Below, one piece after another: positions 1 to 7,050 of a stretch of 64,000 bases of DNA (position 1 is the first letter of the stretch; each line of letters begins with the position of its first letter). The DNA lies in IMG/VR virus record IMGVR_UViG_3300021432_000008, positions 1 to 64,000 of that record. The stretch is one strand, 5' to 3'. Position numbers and translations under genes: made by a program. The notes below the pieces were generated by a model. That model was not told the origin of the DNA and made no database searches. It saw only the letters and a list, made by a program, of their open reading frames with translations. The DNA comes from a virus.

Positions 1-629
1 CGCTTCAGTTCACCGACCTTCCACTTGCCCGTCGCTGCCGCGCTCGCGTCCAGCTTGTCCAGTTCGTCCTTGTTCTTCGGCATCGGTCGGGGCTTCTTTG
101 CGGGCTGCTGCTGTGCCGGCTTCGCGGGCGCCGGCGTCACGCCCGAGCCGGAGGGCGCGGGAGCCTTCTGCTGCGCCGCCGGTTGCTGCTGCGGCTGTCG
201 TGCCGGAGCCTGCTGGGCTGGCTTCGGCGGCACGCACGCTGCGCCGGCGTCGTCGTCCATGTCCGCGACCACCGCCACGCTGGCGAGCAACGAATACCTC
301 TTGGCGTAGGTGATCGCGCTGCCCCACGCCTTCGCGTCCGCCTGTCCGGCTGGCATCTCCAGAGGCTCCGTCTCGATCCACTCTCCGGAGGTGTGCAAGA
401 GCAGCGTCGTCACCGTGGGGCCGCGCTGCCCGGTGCCGACAGACTGCAAGACGCTGATGCCGTGCCGGTTGAGTGCCGGGCGGACGCAGGACATGACTTC
501 CGCCAGCGTCGTGTAGCGGAACTTGAATTTCCCGGTATCGACCGTGCCGTCCCTCTCAGGGGACAGGAGGTCCGGCTGGGCCGCGACCAGTGCGGCGCCG
601 ATTTGCATGAGGCTGGGTGAGTATTTCAT
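1..629 (-). CDS. erf: ERF-family single-strand annealing recombinase, C-terminus cut by window edge
   Basis: Translating leftward from ATG at 629 gives at least 209 residues that run off the left edge. Residues about 33-62 (GKFKFRYTTLAEVM, then VRPALNRHGISVLQ) and 99-128 (AKAWGSAITYAKRYSLLA, then DMDDDA) match the conserved core of phage ERF/Sak-type annealing proteins. These coat single-stranded DNA and pair homologous strands during phage replication and recombination. A Gln/Pro/Ala-rich linker at about 133-183 leads to a lysine-rich tail. An AAGGAA ribosome site precedes the start. The gene lies directly behind the operator pair at 669-696 and is probably controlled by the small HTH protein next to it. 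The family call is confident; the C-terminus is unseen. Confidence 0.85.
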   Translation of the reverse strand, partial: MKYSPSLMQIGAALVAAQPDLLSPERDGTVDTGKFKFRYTTLAEVMSCVRPALNRHGISVLQSVGTGQRGPTVTTLLLHTSGEWIETEPLEMPAGQADAKAWGSAITYAKRYSLLASVAVVADMDDDAGAACVPPKPAQQAPARQPQQQPAAQQKAPAPSGSGVTPAPAKPAQQQPAKKPRPMPKNKDELDKLDASAAATGKWKVGELK

Positions 630-668
630 CGTCTGTTCCTTTGAGGGCGAAAGGGAAACATCGCTACT

Positions 669-696
669 TACACGCATACAACCTACATGCGTACAA
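669..696. promoter_or_regulatory. Paired 13-bp operator-like repeats before the ERF gene
   Basis: TACACGCATACAA (669-681) and TACATGCGTACAA (684-696) are direct repeats two bases apart. A third copy, TACATTCGTACAA, lies at 985-997, upstream of the adjacent HTH gene. On the minus strand TTGTAC and TGTAAG hexamers, 18 bases apart, could form a promoter for the ERF gene overlapping the repeats. I infer that these are binding sites for the HTH protein encoded between them. Confidence 0.55.
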
Positions 697-740
697 GTCG
701 CATTGCAAGGGCGAACTGAGATTTTTCCGGAGGAGCTTGC

Positions 741-968
741 TTACCAGGATTTGGCGTCGGGGTACTTCTTGCCGAACGCTTGCTTGATGAGGTTGAGCGC
801 GAGACGGCTCGGGTAGTTCTGGCGGTTTTCCCAGGCTACCCATGCGGACGTGGTCATGCCACACTCCGCCGCTGCCTGCTCTTGCGTCAGGCCCAGCTTC
901 TTGCGGAGATTGAAAAGACGTGTCTTCCAGAGTTTCGGTTTCAACGGCTTCTTGCGCGCCATGAGCAT
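741..968 (-). CDS. Small XRE/Cro-like helix-turn-helix regulator
   Basis: This 75-residue basic protein carries a Cro/C1-type helix-turn-helix at about residues 18-50 (LFNLRKKLGLTQEQAAAE, then MTTSAWVAWENRQ), the classical LTQEQAA...S...WE pattern. It probably binds DNA as a dimer. Repeats of the TACAYKCRTACAA type lie on both sides of the gene (669-696 and 985-997), which suggests it controls both itself and the ERF gene. A second possible start (Met-3) gives MARKKPLK. No clear ribosome site precedes either, so the message may be nearly leaderless. The target assignment is inference. Confidence 0.75.
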   Translation of the reverse strand: MLMARKKPLKPKLWKTRLFNLRKKLGLTQEQAAAECGMTTSAWVAWENRQNYPSRLALNLIKQAFGKKYPDAKSW

Positions 969-984
969 AGCTTACGCTCCGTAT

Positions 985-997
985 TACATTCGTACAA
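985..997. promoter_or_regulatory. Third copy of the HTH-associated operator, over the regulator's own promoter
   Basis: TACATTCGTACAA matches the two repeats at 669-696. On the minus strand TTGTAC followed 17 bases later by TAAGCT could be the -35 and -10 of the HTH gene, so a protein bound here would block its own promoter. Confidence 0.5.
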
Positions 998-1001
998 CCC
1001 T

Positions 1002-1244
1002 TCATCGCCGCACCGCCTTCCGCCGCGTCTCGACGTCCGCCTCTGCCGCCACTTCCTCGTACCGGCACTCCCAAGCCCTGCCGAACGCCACCACGGCCGC
1101 CGCCACGTCGAACCGCTCCTGCCACACCGTCGCCTGCGATGGGTGGTCTGTCGTCCAGTAATCCGCGACGTGACCGCTGGTCCCCTGGCGGACCCACAGC
1201 CAGGGGTCGCCGGGATGCAGACGGACACACAAACGAAACGGCAT
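1002..1244 (-). CDS. Hypothetical 80-aa protein
   Basis: Start ATG at 1244 has a GGAGG ribosome site five bases upstream, which selects this frame over two longer overlapping frames. The product begins MPFRLCVRLHPGDPWLWV and ends in a charged helix. It is soluble, with no motif I recognise. It lies in the leftward early block between the HTH regulator and a run of tightly packed small genes. Confidence 0.6.
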   Translation of the reverse strand: MPFRLCVRLHPGDPWLWVRQGTSGHVADYWTTDHPSQATVWQERFDVAAAVVAFGRAWECRYEEVAAEADVETRRKAVRR

Positions 1245-1271
1245 CTGGGACCTCCATGTTCTCGCTCATCG

Positions 1272-1487
1272 TCATCTCCTCGCCATTGCCGCCGCGTGCT
1301 CGACGGCGTGGTCCAGGTCCGGGCATTCATCGAGCACCCACGACAGCAGGTTGATTTGCTGATCCATCGCCTGAAGCACGGCCTGGCATTGCAGGCAGAG
1401 CCCGTCGGGATGCGTACAGCCGGTGCCCTGCTGCACGAGCCGGCGCAGGTCGTCTCGGTAAGCGCGGATGACTTTCGCGTCTTTCAA
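1272..1487 (-). CDS. Hypothetical 71-aa protein, TTG start
   Basis: The start is chosen as TTG at 1487, which overlaps the TGA of the upstream gene and has AAGGA about eight bases before it. The product (LKDAKVIRAYRDDLRRLV...) is mostly helical. A short Cys pair (CTHPDGLCLQC) could bind zinc. Stop/start overlap implies translational coupling to the zinc-ribbon gene upstream. Function unknown. Confidence 0.55.
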   Translation of the reverse strand: MKDAKVIRAYRDDLRRLVQQGTGCTHPDGLCLQCQAVLQAMDQQINLLSWVLDECPDLDHAVEHAAAMARR

Positions 1488-1675
1488 GTGGCACCGTCCT
1501 TCCGCACGGCCTGCTCGATGAAATCGCAGTAGTCGCACAAGATGCAGTTCGGGTACACGGGATGGAACGGCTGAGTCGGCCAGCGACACGTACTGCGGCA
1601 CCGCGGGCACGGTAGGCAGCCGTACATATTGGCGTTCGGGTCGCTTTCGTCGATGACGTTCGTCGGCTTGCTCAT
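1484..1675 (-). CDS. Small zinc-ribbon-like protein
   Basis: 63 residues with two Cys pairs, CLPCPRC and CILCDYC, spaced like a zinc ribbon. AAGGAG precedes the ATG, and the start overlaps the stop of csrA by four bases (ATGA). It sits in a chain of co-translated early genes. Possibly a DNA-, RNA- or protein-binding zinc ribbon; no specific role can be read. Confidence 0.6.
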   Translation of the reverse strand: MSKPTNVIDESDPNANMYGCLPCPRCRSTCRWPTQPFHPVYPNCILCDYCDFIEQAVRKDGAT

Positions 1676-1851
1676 TTCGGCTCCTTCTCGTCCAGCAGCT
1701 CGGCGCGAAAAACCTTGACGCTCTGCGGCGCCGTGATGCCGAGCCTGACGGTCTTGTTGTTGAGATCCACGACCTCAATCCAGACGATGCTGCCGTCGGG
1801 CAGGGGGCCGATACGGATGCGCTCGCCGAGTTTGCGGGACAGAACAAGCAT
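1672..1851 (-). CDS. csrA: CsrA-family RNA-binding translational regulator
   Basis: This 59-residue protein begins MLVLSRKLGERIRIG and contains VRLGITAPQSVKVFRAE, the diagnostic CsrA/RsmA sequence. Leu-4 and Arg-6, and Arg-49 (equivalent to the RNA-contacting Arg-44 of E. coli CsrA), are all present. CsrA dimers bind GGA motifs in mRNA leaders and repress or stabilise messages. AAGGAG lies just before the start, and the stop overlaps the next gene. Phage copies are unusual and could retune host or phage translation. The family assignment is very secure; targets are unknown. Confidence 0.93.
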   Translation of the reverse strand: MLVLSRKLGERIRIGPLPDGSIVWIEVVDLNNKTVRLGITAPQSVKVFRAELLDEKEPK

Positions 1852-1863
1852 TGCGGGACTCCT

Positions 1864-2358
1864 TTACTGTTGCCACTTACCCGAGGCGATCACGTCCACG
1901 ACGGCTTCGAGGGCGGCGCGGGCGGTCGGCCAGCGGGGCGTCTTCGTGGTCGCGACTGGACCACGTTCCGCCTGCCACACCAAATCAGCCAGGGCGTCCG
2001 GCAGCATGTACGACAGGTTTTCGTGAACCCAGCTGCTTGTTTCCGACCACGCCCATCCACTATCCATCCGTGCCGGCCACTTGTGATTCGCCGCCAGCCA
2101 CCCCCACCCTTTCGCCTCCGCCTCCCGCCCGTCGTCGATGCAGCTGTCGCACAACATCATGAGCACCTCGTCGCGGTCCTCGTCGAGCATCTGCATCAAT
2201 CGTTCGCGGTCGGGACGCTCCTTGCGCTGCTCCCTGACGAGCGCGTTGTAGTCGTCCACGAGGCACAGAAGGCGACCGAGCGCGCTGGCGTGCGTCAGAG
2301 GCGTTTCGGCCCTGTCAAGGATGGCCTGGACGTCAAACTCGCTGAGTGTGCCGGTCAT
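1864..2358 (-). CDS. Hypothetical 164-aa protein with a planctomycete-style module
   Basis: The start overlaps the stop of the upstream gene (ATGA). A helical N-terminus is followed by LCDSCIDDGREAEAKGWGWLA at mid-protein, close in style to the ICDWLEEHG...A.GWRWLA segments common in Gemmataceae proteins of the TIGR02996 group. That similarity is an impression from the residues and not a domain search. No catalytic motif is seen. Confidence 0.65.
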   Translation of the reverse strand: MTGTLSEFDVQAILDRAETPLTHASALGRLLCLVDDYNALVREQRKERPDRERLMQMLDEDRDEVLMMLCDSCIDDGREAEAKGWGWLAANHKWPARMDSGWAWSETSSWVHENLSYMLPDALADLVWQAERGPVATTKTPRWPTARAALEAVVDVIASGKWQQ

Positions 2359-2873
2359 CGCAACAACTCCCTTTCCGCGCGTTCGCGCTCGATACGCCGG
2401 GCGGCAGCCTCCAGGGCGGCGAAGACGGCGTCGGGTGGATCGTTACCCATCTCGTCAGTCCATCCCTGCCCACCCCAGAATTCCCACGTAGGGAGCCAGC
2501 CTATCTCCGTTGACGTTTCCACGGACAGGTAGCGACCGCTGACGATGATGTGCCACTGAGAGCGTTTCGAGTTTGGCCATGATGGACCGGAGATTTCAAC
2601 TCGGTCATCGTGCTTCGCAACTACCGCAACCGCGCCGCTCTTGTGCGTCATCTCCCTGTCGTATCTGGTATACCGCCGCACGAACTCGCTCGGGTTCGCT
2701 CTCCCATCGAGCATCAGCCCCGCCATCCGCTCCTCCACGCGAGCCTGCACGCGAAGCATCACCGCCGCGAGCAGGTTGCCCCGCTCCTCGTGCCAGTCGG
2801 CTGCGGCCTTCAGCGACACCACGTCGGTCGGGTCGGCGTCGATGGCCTTGCAGATGTGGTCGATGTCGGTCAT
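2355..2873 (-). CDS. TIGR02996-like protein
   Basis: 172 residues from ATG at 2873, with four-base overlaps to the genes on both sides. Residues 1-45 (ICKAIDADPTDVVSLKAAAD, then WHEERGN) follow the TIGR02996 pattern, an N-terminal module described mainly from Gemmataceae: short helix, D..D...L..ADWLEE.G. The remainder is a beta-rich region with many Trp residues and a helical tail. Role unknown. The module is useful evidence for the host group. Confidence 0.65.
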   Translation of the reverse strand: MTDIDHICKAIDADPTDVVSLKAAADWHEERGNLLAAVMLRVQARVEERMAGLMLDGRANPSEFVRRYTRYDREMTHKSGAVAVVAKHDDRVEISGPSWPNSKRSQWHIIVSGRYLSVETSTEIGWLPTWEFWGGQGWTDEMGNDPPDAVFAALEAAARRIERERAERELLR

Positions 2874-3130
2874 GGCTCGTCCCCCACCATCCCCGCCTCT
2901 TCCGCCGCCGCCAAAAGCGCCGACAGCCGCACGGCCCGCAGGTCCTCGGTCACGATCGTCACCCGCCCGTGCCGGGATAGCTCGTCCTCGATCGCGCGCA
3001 GCTCGTCGAGGGCTTGCTCCGCGATCCACGCACGCACGGCGGCTGGGTCCTGGAGCGGCGCCAGAAGCTCGGGATGGCCGCGGGCGTGGGAACGGGCGTG
3101 TGGTACGTCATGCGGTCGGAGAAGGGACAT
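2870..3130 (-). CDS. Hypothetical 86-aa protein
   Basis: Small soluble protein with a helical core (AVRAWIAEQALDELRAIEDE). It is coupled by ATGA overlap to the following TIGR02996-like gene. No recognised motif. Confidence 0.5.
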   Translation of the reverse strand: MSLLRPHDVPHARSHARGHPELLAPLQDPAAVRAWIAEQALDELRAIEDELSRHGRVTIVTEDLRAVRLSALLAAAEEAGMVGDEP

Positions 3131-3139
3131 GGTTACTCC

Positions 3140-3436
3140 TCAGAATGGTAGATCGGATTCGTCCGGATTTGGCACGAGGCACGCTGCCGGCACGACCGGC
3201 GCATCGCCGCACGCGGGCGGGCAAGACTCCAGCCACTTCAGTATCGGCATCCATTGCGCGACGAAGGCGCGGACGTGCGATAGGCTGAATCCGTTACCGC
3301 ACGCATTGCAGGTGAACAGATCATCGTCAGTCTGATTAGGATTCGGCAGCTCCGAAAGACACAGCTCGATGCTGGCTTCTGTCTCTCCGCAGAGAGGGCA
3401 GGGCAGTAGGTGCTTACGTTCGGTCGCGGTTGTCAT
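3140..3436 (-). CDS. Zinc-ribbon protein, Lar/restriction-alleviation-like pattern
   Basis: 98 residues beginning with LLPCPLCGETEASIEL, then FTCNACGNGFSL. The two CPxCG-type knuckles and their spacing resemble the Lar family of phage restriction-alleviation proteins and other phage PCPFCG proteins. The C-terminus is Pro/Cys-containing and ends in an acidic tail. A Lar-like role is only a possibility; the zinc ribbon itself is well supported. Confidence 0.6.
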   Translation of the reverse strand: MTTATERKHLLPCPLCGETEASIELCLSELPNPNQTDDDLFTCNACGNGFSLSHVRAFVAQWMPILKWLESCPPACGDAPVVPAACLVPNPDESDLPF

Positions 3437-3438
3437 GG

Positions 3439-3597
3439 TCAGGATACCTCCTCGTTATCGTTTGGCGCGAGCCATTGCATCCCGACCGCCGCGAGGGCCC
3501 AGCCGACCGCCGGGGGCAGCCAGGCCAGCGACATGGTCGCGGTCAGCGTGGCGAACATCGTGCAGCCGAGACAGCAGATCCAGCAAGAGGTTTTCAC
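3439..3597 (-). CDS. Small predicted membrane protein, GTG start
   Basis: A 52-residue frame opens with GTG at 3597, which overlaps the stop of the preceding gene (GTGA). The product has a Cys-rich start (CWICCLGC) and a long hydrophobic stretch, MFATLTATMSLAWLPPAVGW, long enough for one or two membrane passes, then an acidic end. Too short for a confident family. Confidence 0.5.
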   Translation of the reverse strand: MKTSCWICCLGCTMFATLTATMSLAWLPPAVGWALAAVGMQWLAPNDNEEVS

Positions 3598-3896
3598 GAG
3601 GACTTCCCTTCGGCTTTTGCAAGAGCAGCGCGGCCAGCCGCTTCCAGGTTCACTAATCCAATATGCCTCGGGTCGCGCATGGAAACGATTTCATGCGATG
3701 GAGGAAACAGGTAAAGCAGACCCTTCAACACTCTGAATAGGTCCGGCGCAGCTGCGATCAGGTTGGCGTTGGCAGCCGTCTTGTGCGTCCCGGCGTGCCG
3801 TACATCACAGATTACAAGGCCCTCCACCGTCTCCACGGTGTCCACCTTGCTAATCCACTCGTCGGGCGTCGGCTGATTCAGTTCTTTCTGATTCAC
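3594..3896 (-). CDS. Hypothetical phage protein with NANLIAAAPDL motif
   Basis: The GTG at 3896 has a strong GGAGGAATTGTC leader and overlaps the previous stop. The 100-residue product contains TAANANLIAAAPDLFRVLKG, a motif I recall from many small phage proteins of unknown function. It belongs to the chain of overlapping early genes. Confidence 0.6.
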   Translation of the reverse strand: MNQKELNQPTPDEWISKVDTVETVEGLVICDVRHAGTHKTAANANLIAAAPDLFRVLKGLLYLFPPSHEIVSMRDPRHIGLVNLEAAGRAALAKAEGKSS

Positions 3897-4117
3897 GACA
3901 ATTCCTCCTTCTCCCATCCGTTCGCGGTCTTCCTGTAAATCGCCGGCTGATCGTCGGCGTACTGCTCCGCCACCTTGCGGCACAGCGCCAGCGACGGGAA
4001 CCTTCCGAGCGATACCCGCGCCGGCCGCTCGCCGTGCGTGAGCGTCACGACGACCGAATAGATGCCCCAGCCGGCGTTCGAGAAGCGGAGGGCGGCGGTG
4101 TCTTCAAGCGGGATCAT
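3893..4117 (-). CDS. Hypothetical 74-aa protein
   Basis: Starts at ATG 4117, which overlaps the stop of the upstream zinc-ribbon gene. The sequence alternates beta-like segments (GWGIYSVVVTL) with charged turns and ends EKEELS. No motif recognised. Confidence 0.5.
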   Translation of the reverse strand: MIPLEDTAALRFSNAGWGIYSVVVTLTHGERPARVSLGRFPSLALCRKVAEQYADDQPAIYRKTANGWEKEELS

Positions 4118-4449
4118 GGCGATTCTCCCTTGGCGCGGGCGATTGCCGCACGCAGCAGCGTCGGAATGCGATGCGTTGCCTGGACGGTCTTCGTAAGCTC
4201 CGGTCCATCGATGCCGGCCGCGATGGCGTTGAGCGACCACGGAAGGACCTCCTCGCACGCCTTCAGCAGGTCCTTCGCCACCGCCTCCATCCGCACGGCT
4301 CGCTCTTGCTGACGCAGCGTAAGGCCGGTCGCTGCCCAACCAGGCAACGGGCTGCGAGTACAGGGGCACGGATGGAGGTGATCCCCCACGGCAATCTCCA
4401 GCGTTCCAGCGCACGCCGGACAACGTGTGTACGTCATGAGGCCGGTCAC
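4114..4449 (-). CDS. Zinc-knuckle protein, 111 aa
   Basis: The N-terminus has CPACAGTLEI and CPC, a partial zinc knuckle. The rest is helical (LLKACEEVLPWSLNAI). Both ends overlap neighbours by four bases. Function unknown; probably a small nucleic-acid or protein adaptor. Confidence 0.55.
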   Translation of the reverse strand: MTGLMTYTRCPACAGTLEIAVGDHLHPCPCTRSPLPGWAATGLTLRQQERAVRMEAVAKDLLKACEEVLPWSLNAIAAGIDGPELTKTVQATHRIPTLLRAAIARAKGESP

Positions 4450-4640
4450 GACCGCACCTTCCTTCCGTTCCCCCGCACCGCCGCCTCGCTCGCCGTCGCG
4501 GTCGTCTCGATGGCGGGCGGCTGCTCGTCGTCCTGGCGTCCCGACGCAAGCCGTTTACTGCCGCCCTCGAACTGCTCCGCCATCGTGTTGACGGCGGTGG
4601 TCAGGCGGGAAAGAGCCTTGAAAAAGTCGAACAGAAACAT
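4446..4640 (-). CDS. Hypothetical 64-aa protein
   Basis: Begins with a hydrophobic-aromatic segment (MFLFDFFKALSRL) and ends in a disordered, polar tail. First gene of the overlapping leftward chain that runs to 3.4 kb. Function not readable. Confidence 0.45.
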   Translation of the reverse strand: MFLFDFFKALSRLTTAVNTMAEQFEGGSKRLASGRQDDEQPPAIETTATASEAAVRGNGRKVRS

Positions 4641-4697
4641 GGGTCAGACTCCTTGTCGGGGCGATTCGTGGGGTAAAGGTCGCCGTCTCTCCGGCTG

Positions 4698-4949
4698 TCA
4701 AGTCGCCAGCGGTGCCGGGAACTTTCGTCGGCGTGACCGAGGATTGCCGAACGCTTCTATTCTCGCCTCGGTTGAAGCACTCGTGTTCGGTGCCGGCCTT
4801 CCACCGGCTGGGCTCGGGTGAGGTTCCTCAAAGGGAACCGACTTGGCCTCCGCTCTGATCACCACCTCCCAGGGCCGTCTGCGTCCAACGTCTGGGGTGG
4901 TGACCTCAACATGATGACGGCTCAGGGTCCGCAGATGCTTGGCCGCCAT
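4698..4949 (-). CDS. Doubtful 83-aa reading frame in a mostly empty stretch
   Basis: The 325 bases between 4641 and 4965 hold no convincing gene. The best candidate opens at ATG 4949, 16 bases after the ParB-like gene stops, with no good ribosome site. It encodes a basic, Pro-rich product of low predicted order. It may be a coupled small gene or simply noncoding DNA. Confidence 0.3.
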   Translation of the reverse strand: MAAKHLRTLSRHHVEVTTPDVGRRRPWEVVIRAEAKSVPFEEPHPSPAGGRPAPNTSASTEARIEAFGNPRSRRRKFPAPLAT

Positions 4950-4965
4950 CGCTTGCAGGGGTGCG

Positions 4966-5868
4966 TCAGTTCGAGTTCGTCGTCTCCGGGTGAACCTTCG
5001 CTTTCCGCAGTCTTGGAATCGCGAACAACTCCTGTTCGGGAAACTCCAGGCGGATGATTCGCTGACCATCGAGGAACGACCGTAGAGCGAATTCGGTGTA
5101 TCCGTAGATGTTCTTCCGGTGGCTGTCGCGCAGACCGCCGCGGACGCCTGCACCCGTCAGGAGCCAGTTGCGAAGCAGCACGACGGAGTTTTGCGTCTTC
5201 GTGTTGTCTGGCAAGCCGTTGTAAAGGAACTCGGCAAACTTCCCGATAACGTCCTTGTCGGCGCTGTAGCTGGCCCGCGCCACGACGGCACGGATGGACG
5301 CTCCGATGACGTGCTTCATGGGCTTGGCCAGCACGTCAAAGACGTAGTCCAGACCGGATCGGTACGTGATGACGAGGTCGATACTCTCCTGAATGGACAG
5401 GTTCCTCTTCTGCGTGTAAGGCGTGAGGATCATGTGCCGAGCCACGGCATAGAGGGCACTGTTCGTGACGCCAACTCCGGCTATCCTCCCGGCATCGGCA
5501 GCGTTGCGGGCGGTCCCGCAGTCCATGACAACCAGTGCCTCCAGCGGGATGCCGTAGCAGATGACCATAGGCACCGTGCAGCCGCTACGGGTGACGGCAA
5601 TCAGCTTGTTCTGCCCATCGACAACGCGACCCTCTACGTCGATGGCGACGCCTTGATGGGTCAGATGCCAGCGGTCGGCCTTCATGTCGGCAACCATGCC
5701 GGCTATCTTCGCCTGCTTTGGTCCGCGCTGGTTGGGGTGCAGCTTGGCCAGCAGTTCGCTCGCCAGGTCGGGCGATACCATCGTCACCTCGAAACGAAGC
5801 GGGCTATCGATGTTGTGCAGCGATCCGGTTCGTTCGCTGGACGGGGCAAATCTCGAAACAGCAACCAT
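4966..5868 (-). CDS. ParB-N-like phage protein
   Basis: 300 residues from ATG 5868 behind AAGGAG. The N-terminal half has the pattern VSPDLASELLAKLHPNQRGP, then YADMK.DRW-like MVADMKADRWHL and VVDGQNKLIAV. This is the 'DGQhRL' signature of ParB/sulfiredoxin-fold proteins common in phages. DGQNKL replaces DGQHRL, which may weaken any nuclease or nucleotidase activity. The C-terminal half is helical and unassigned. It could organise or nick DNA, or regulate; phage relatives lack defined roles. Confidence 0.6.
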   Translation of the reverse strand: MVAVSRFAPSSERTGSLHNIDSPLRFEVTMVSPDLASELLAKLHPNQRGPKQAKIAGMVADMKADRWHLTHQGVAIDVEGRVVDGQNKLIAVTRSGCTVPMVICYGIPLEALVVMDCGTARNAADAGRIAGVGVTNSALYAVARHMILTPYTQKRNLSIQESIDLVITYRSGLDYVFDVLAKPMKHVIGASIRAVVARASYSADKDVIGKFAEFLYNGLPDNTKTQNSVVLLRNWLLTGAGVRGGLRDSHRKNIYGYTEFALRSFLDGQRIIRLEFPEQELFAIPRLRKAKVHPETTNSN

Positions 5869-5900
5869 GTCGATCTCCTTCAGGGGCGATGCGTTGTGGT

Positions 5901-6428
5901 TTACTCGCCGGTCCGCGGACTGATCCCGATGCGACCCAGCAGCGTCCACACCGCCAGCAGATGCCGACATGGCCCGCGCTCCCGGCTGCGGAAGCAATAC
6001 GCTCCGCACGTACATTCGGCGTGTCGGACCTCGGGCCCGAACGACACGTCTAGGTGATATTCCTCCAGCATCTCACCGTCGCATCCCAGCTTCTGCACCG
6101 ACCACCCGGCGAACCGCCCCCGGTCGCGGACGACACGCAGGGCGTAGGTCGTGACGCGCATCTTGCCGCGGCTGTCGCGGTCCACGATCTCGAACAGGCA
6201 GCCGGCGCCGGCGCGGACGATCTCGGCGGCAAGCTGGTCGGGAACCAGCCATGCGTACTGAGCGGCGGGCGGCGCAGGCTTTGCCGGCGTCTCGGGCTTG
6301 GGTGCCTCCGGCTGCGGCTTCTGGTGACACGGGCATTCGCAGTCAGCGTGATCGCACAGGTGATGATCTCCGGCATCACAGACGAAACTTACGTGTCCGG
6401 CGGTCTGCTTGTGTGCGGTAGCGGTCAT
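5901..6428 (-). CDS. SWIM-type zinc-finger protein
   Basis: The C-terminus contains CTCGAYCFRSRERGPCRHLL, fitting the SWIM finger CxC...CxH (Cys, Cys, Cys, His). A second Cys/His cluster lies at the N-terminus (CDAGDHHLCDHADCECPCH), followed by a Pro/Ala/Glu linker. SWIM fingers occur in helicases, transposases and recombination accessory factors. Here it stands alone in 175 residues. DNA binding near the ERF and ParB-like genes is plausible. Confidence 0.65.
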   Translation of the reverse strand: MTATAHKQTAGHVSFVCDAGDHHLCDHADCECPCHQKPQPEAPKPETPAKPAPPAAQYAWLVPDQLAAEIVRAGAGCLFEIVDRDSRGKMRVTTYALRVVRDRGRFAGWSVQKLGCDGEMLEEYHLDVSFGPEVRHAECTCGAYCFRSRERGPCRHLLAVWTLLGRIGISPRTGE

Positions 6429-6470
6429 GGTCAGGACTCCTTTCAGCGATCCAGGGCGTTCTGCAGCCGA

Positions 6471-6635
6471 CTACTCATTCGGATCGATGAACATTCGCCA
6501 TCCGCGGTCGGCGTACTTCTCGCGAAGCTCGACCAGGCGGATCTGTGCGGCGAGCCAGGTCAGCGCCTCGGAACGAAACACCACCTGATTGTCGGCGTTG
6601 GTTCCGATCACGCGGTAGAGGCTGGTAGCGGTCAT
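6471..6635 (-). CDS. Hypothetical 54-aa protein
   Basis: ATG at 6635 with GGAG eight bases upstream. The product has a beta-hairpin-like start (YRVIGTNADNQVVF) and a helix (AAQIRLVELREKYADRGW). It follows the short 6664 gene in the leftward early transcript. Confidence 0.5.
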   Translation of the reverse strand: MTATSLYRVIGTNADNQVVFRSEALTWLAAQIRLVELREKYADRGWRMFIDPNE

Positions 6636-6663
6636 GGTCTGGACTCCGGGGCGAAAGGGTTGA

Positions 6664-6864
6664 TCACGCCAACTCGACCGCGTACTGTCGCGGCTCATCC
6701 TGCCAGCCGGAGCGGTACACCGTCTGTCCGGCGGCGTGCCCGGCGGCGATAGCGGCTGCGATGGCGGCCGGGTCGCAGCCCTCGTAGGCCAACGTGGCGA
6801 ACCCGGTGGTGTTGTCCGCGTGGGTCACGCGGACGGGGCCGATGAAGTCGCGGGTCTGGGTCAT
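6664..6864 (-). CDS. Hypothetical 66-aa protein, first gene after the leftward promoter
   Basis: ATG at 6864 with GGAG upstream. It lies about 43 bases downstream of the leftward -10 element at 6907-6912, making it the promoter-proximal gene of the left block. The protein has an Ala-rich helix (AAIAAAIAAGHAAG) and a Trp-containing C-terminus. Function unknown. Confidence 0.55.
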   Translation of the reverse strand: MTQTRDFIGPVRVTHADNTTGFATLAYEGCDPAAIAAAIAAGHAAGQTVYRSGWQDEPRQYAVELA

Positions 6865-6906
6865 GGGTGGCTCCGGGTTGGGGGCGTTGCGTTTGACTCT
6901 ATATGG

Positions 6907-7029
6907 ATTCTACCACCTAGTGACTGAGTGTCAAGGTGCAAAATCGGAATCTTGCCGTTTTTCTTCAGTTGACTTTCCGCACTCAGGCACTAGAATTGAA
7001 GTTGACCGGAAACCGTTTCCCCTGATAAC
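6907..7029. promoter_or_regulatory. Divergent promoter region with mirrored 13-bp operators
   Basis: Leftward: TTGACA (minus strand, 6934-6929), 16-base spacer, TAGAAT (6912-6907). Rightward: TTGACT (6969-6974), 16 bases, TAGAAT (6991-6996). Each spacer contains nearly the same 13-mer: CTAGTGACTGAGT at 6917-6929 and its inverse ACTCAGGCACTAG at 6981-6993. A second rightward promoter, TTGACC (7002-7007) and GATAAC (7024-7029), encloses the perfect palindrome GGAAACCGTTTCC (7008-7020). This looks like a switch between the left block and the short rightward operon. Confidence 0.75.
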
Positions 7030-7050
7030 CTTCCCTTCTGTGGAGTGAGA

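Noticed and set aside
25-309. Rightward Cys-rich reading frame at the left edge
   Set aside because: It is antisense to the ERF gene's Gln/Pro-rich linker, whose reverse complement reads as Cys/Gly-rich.
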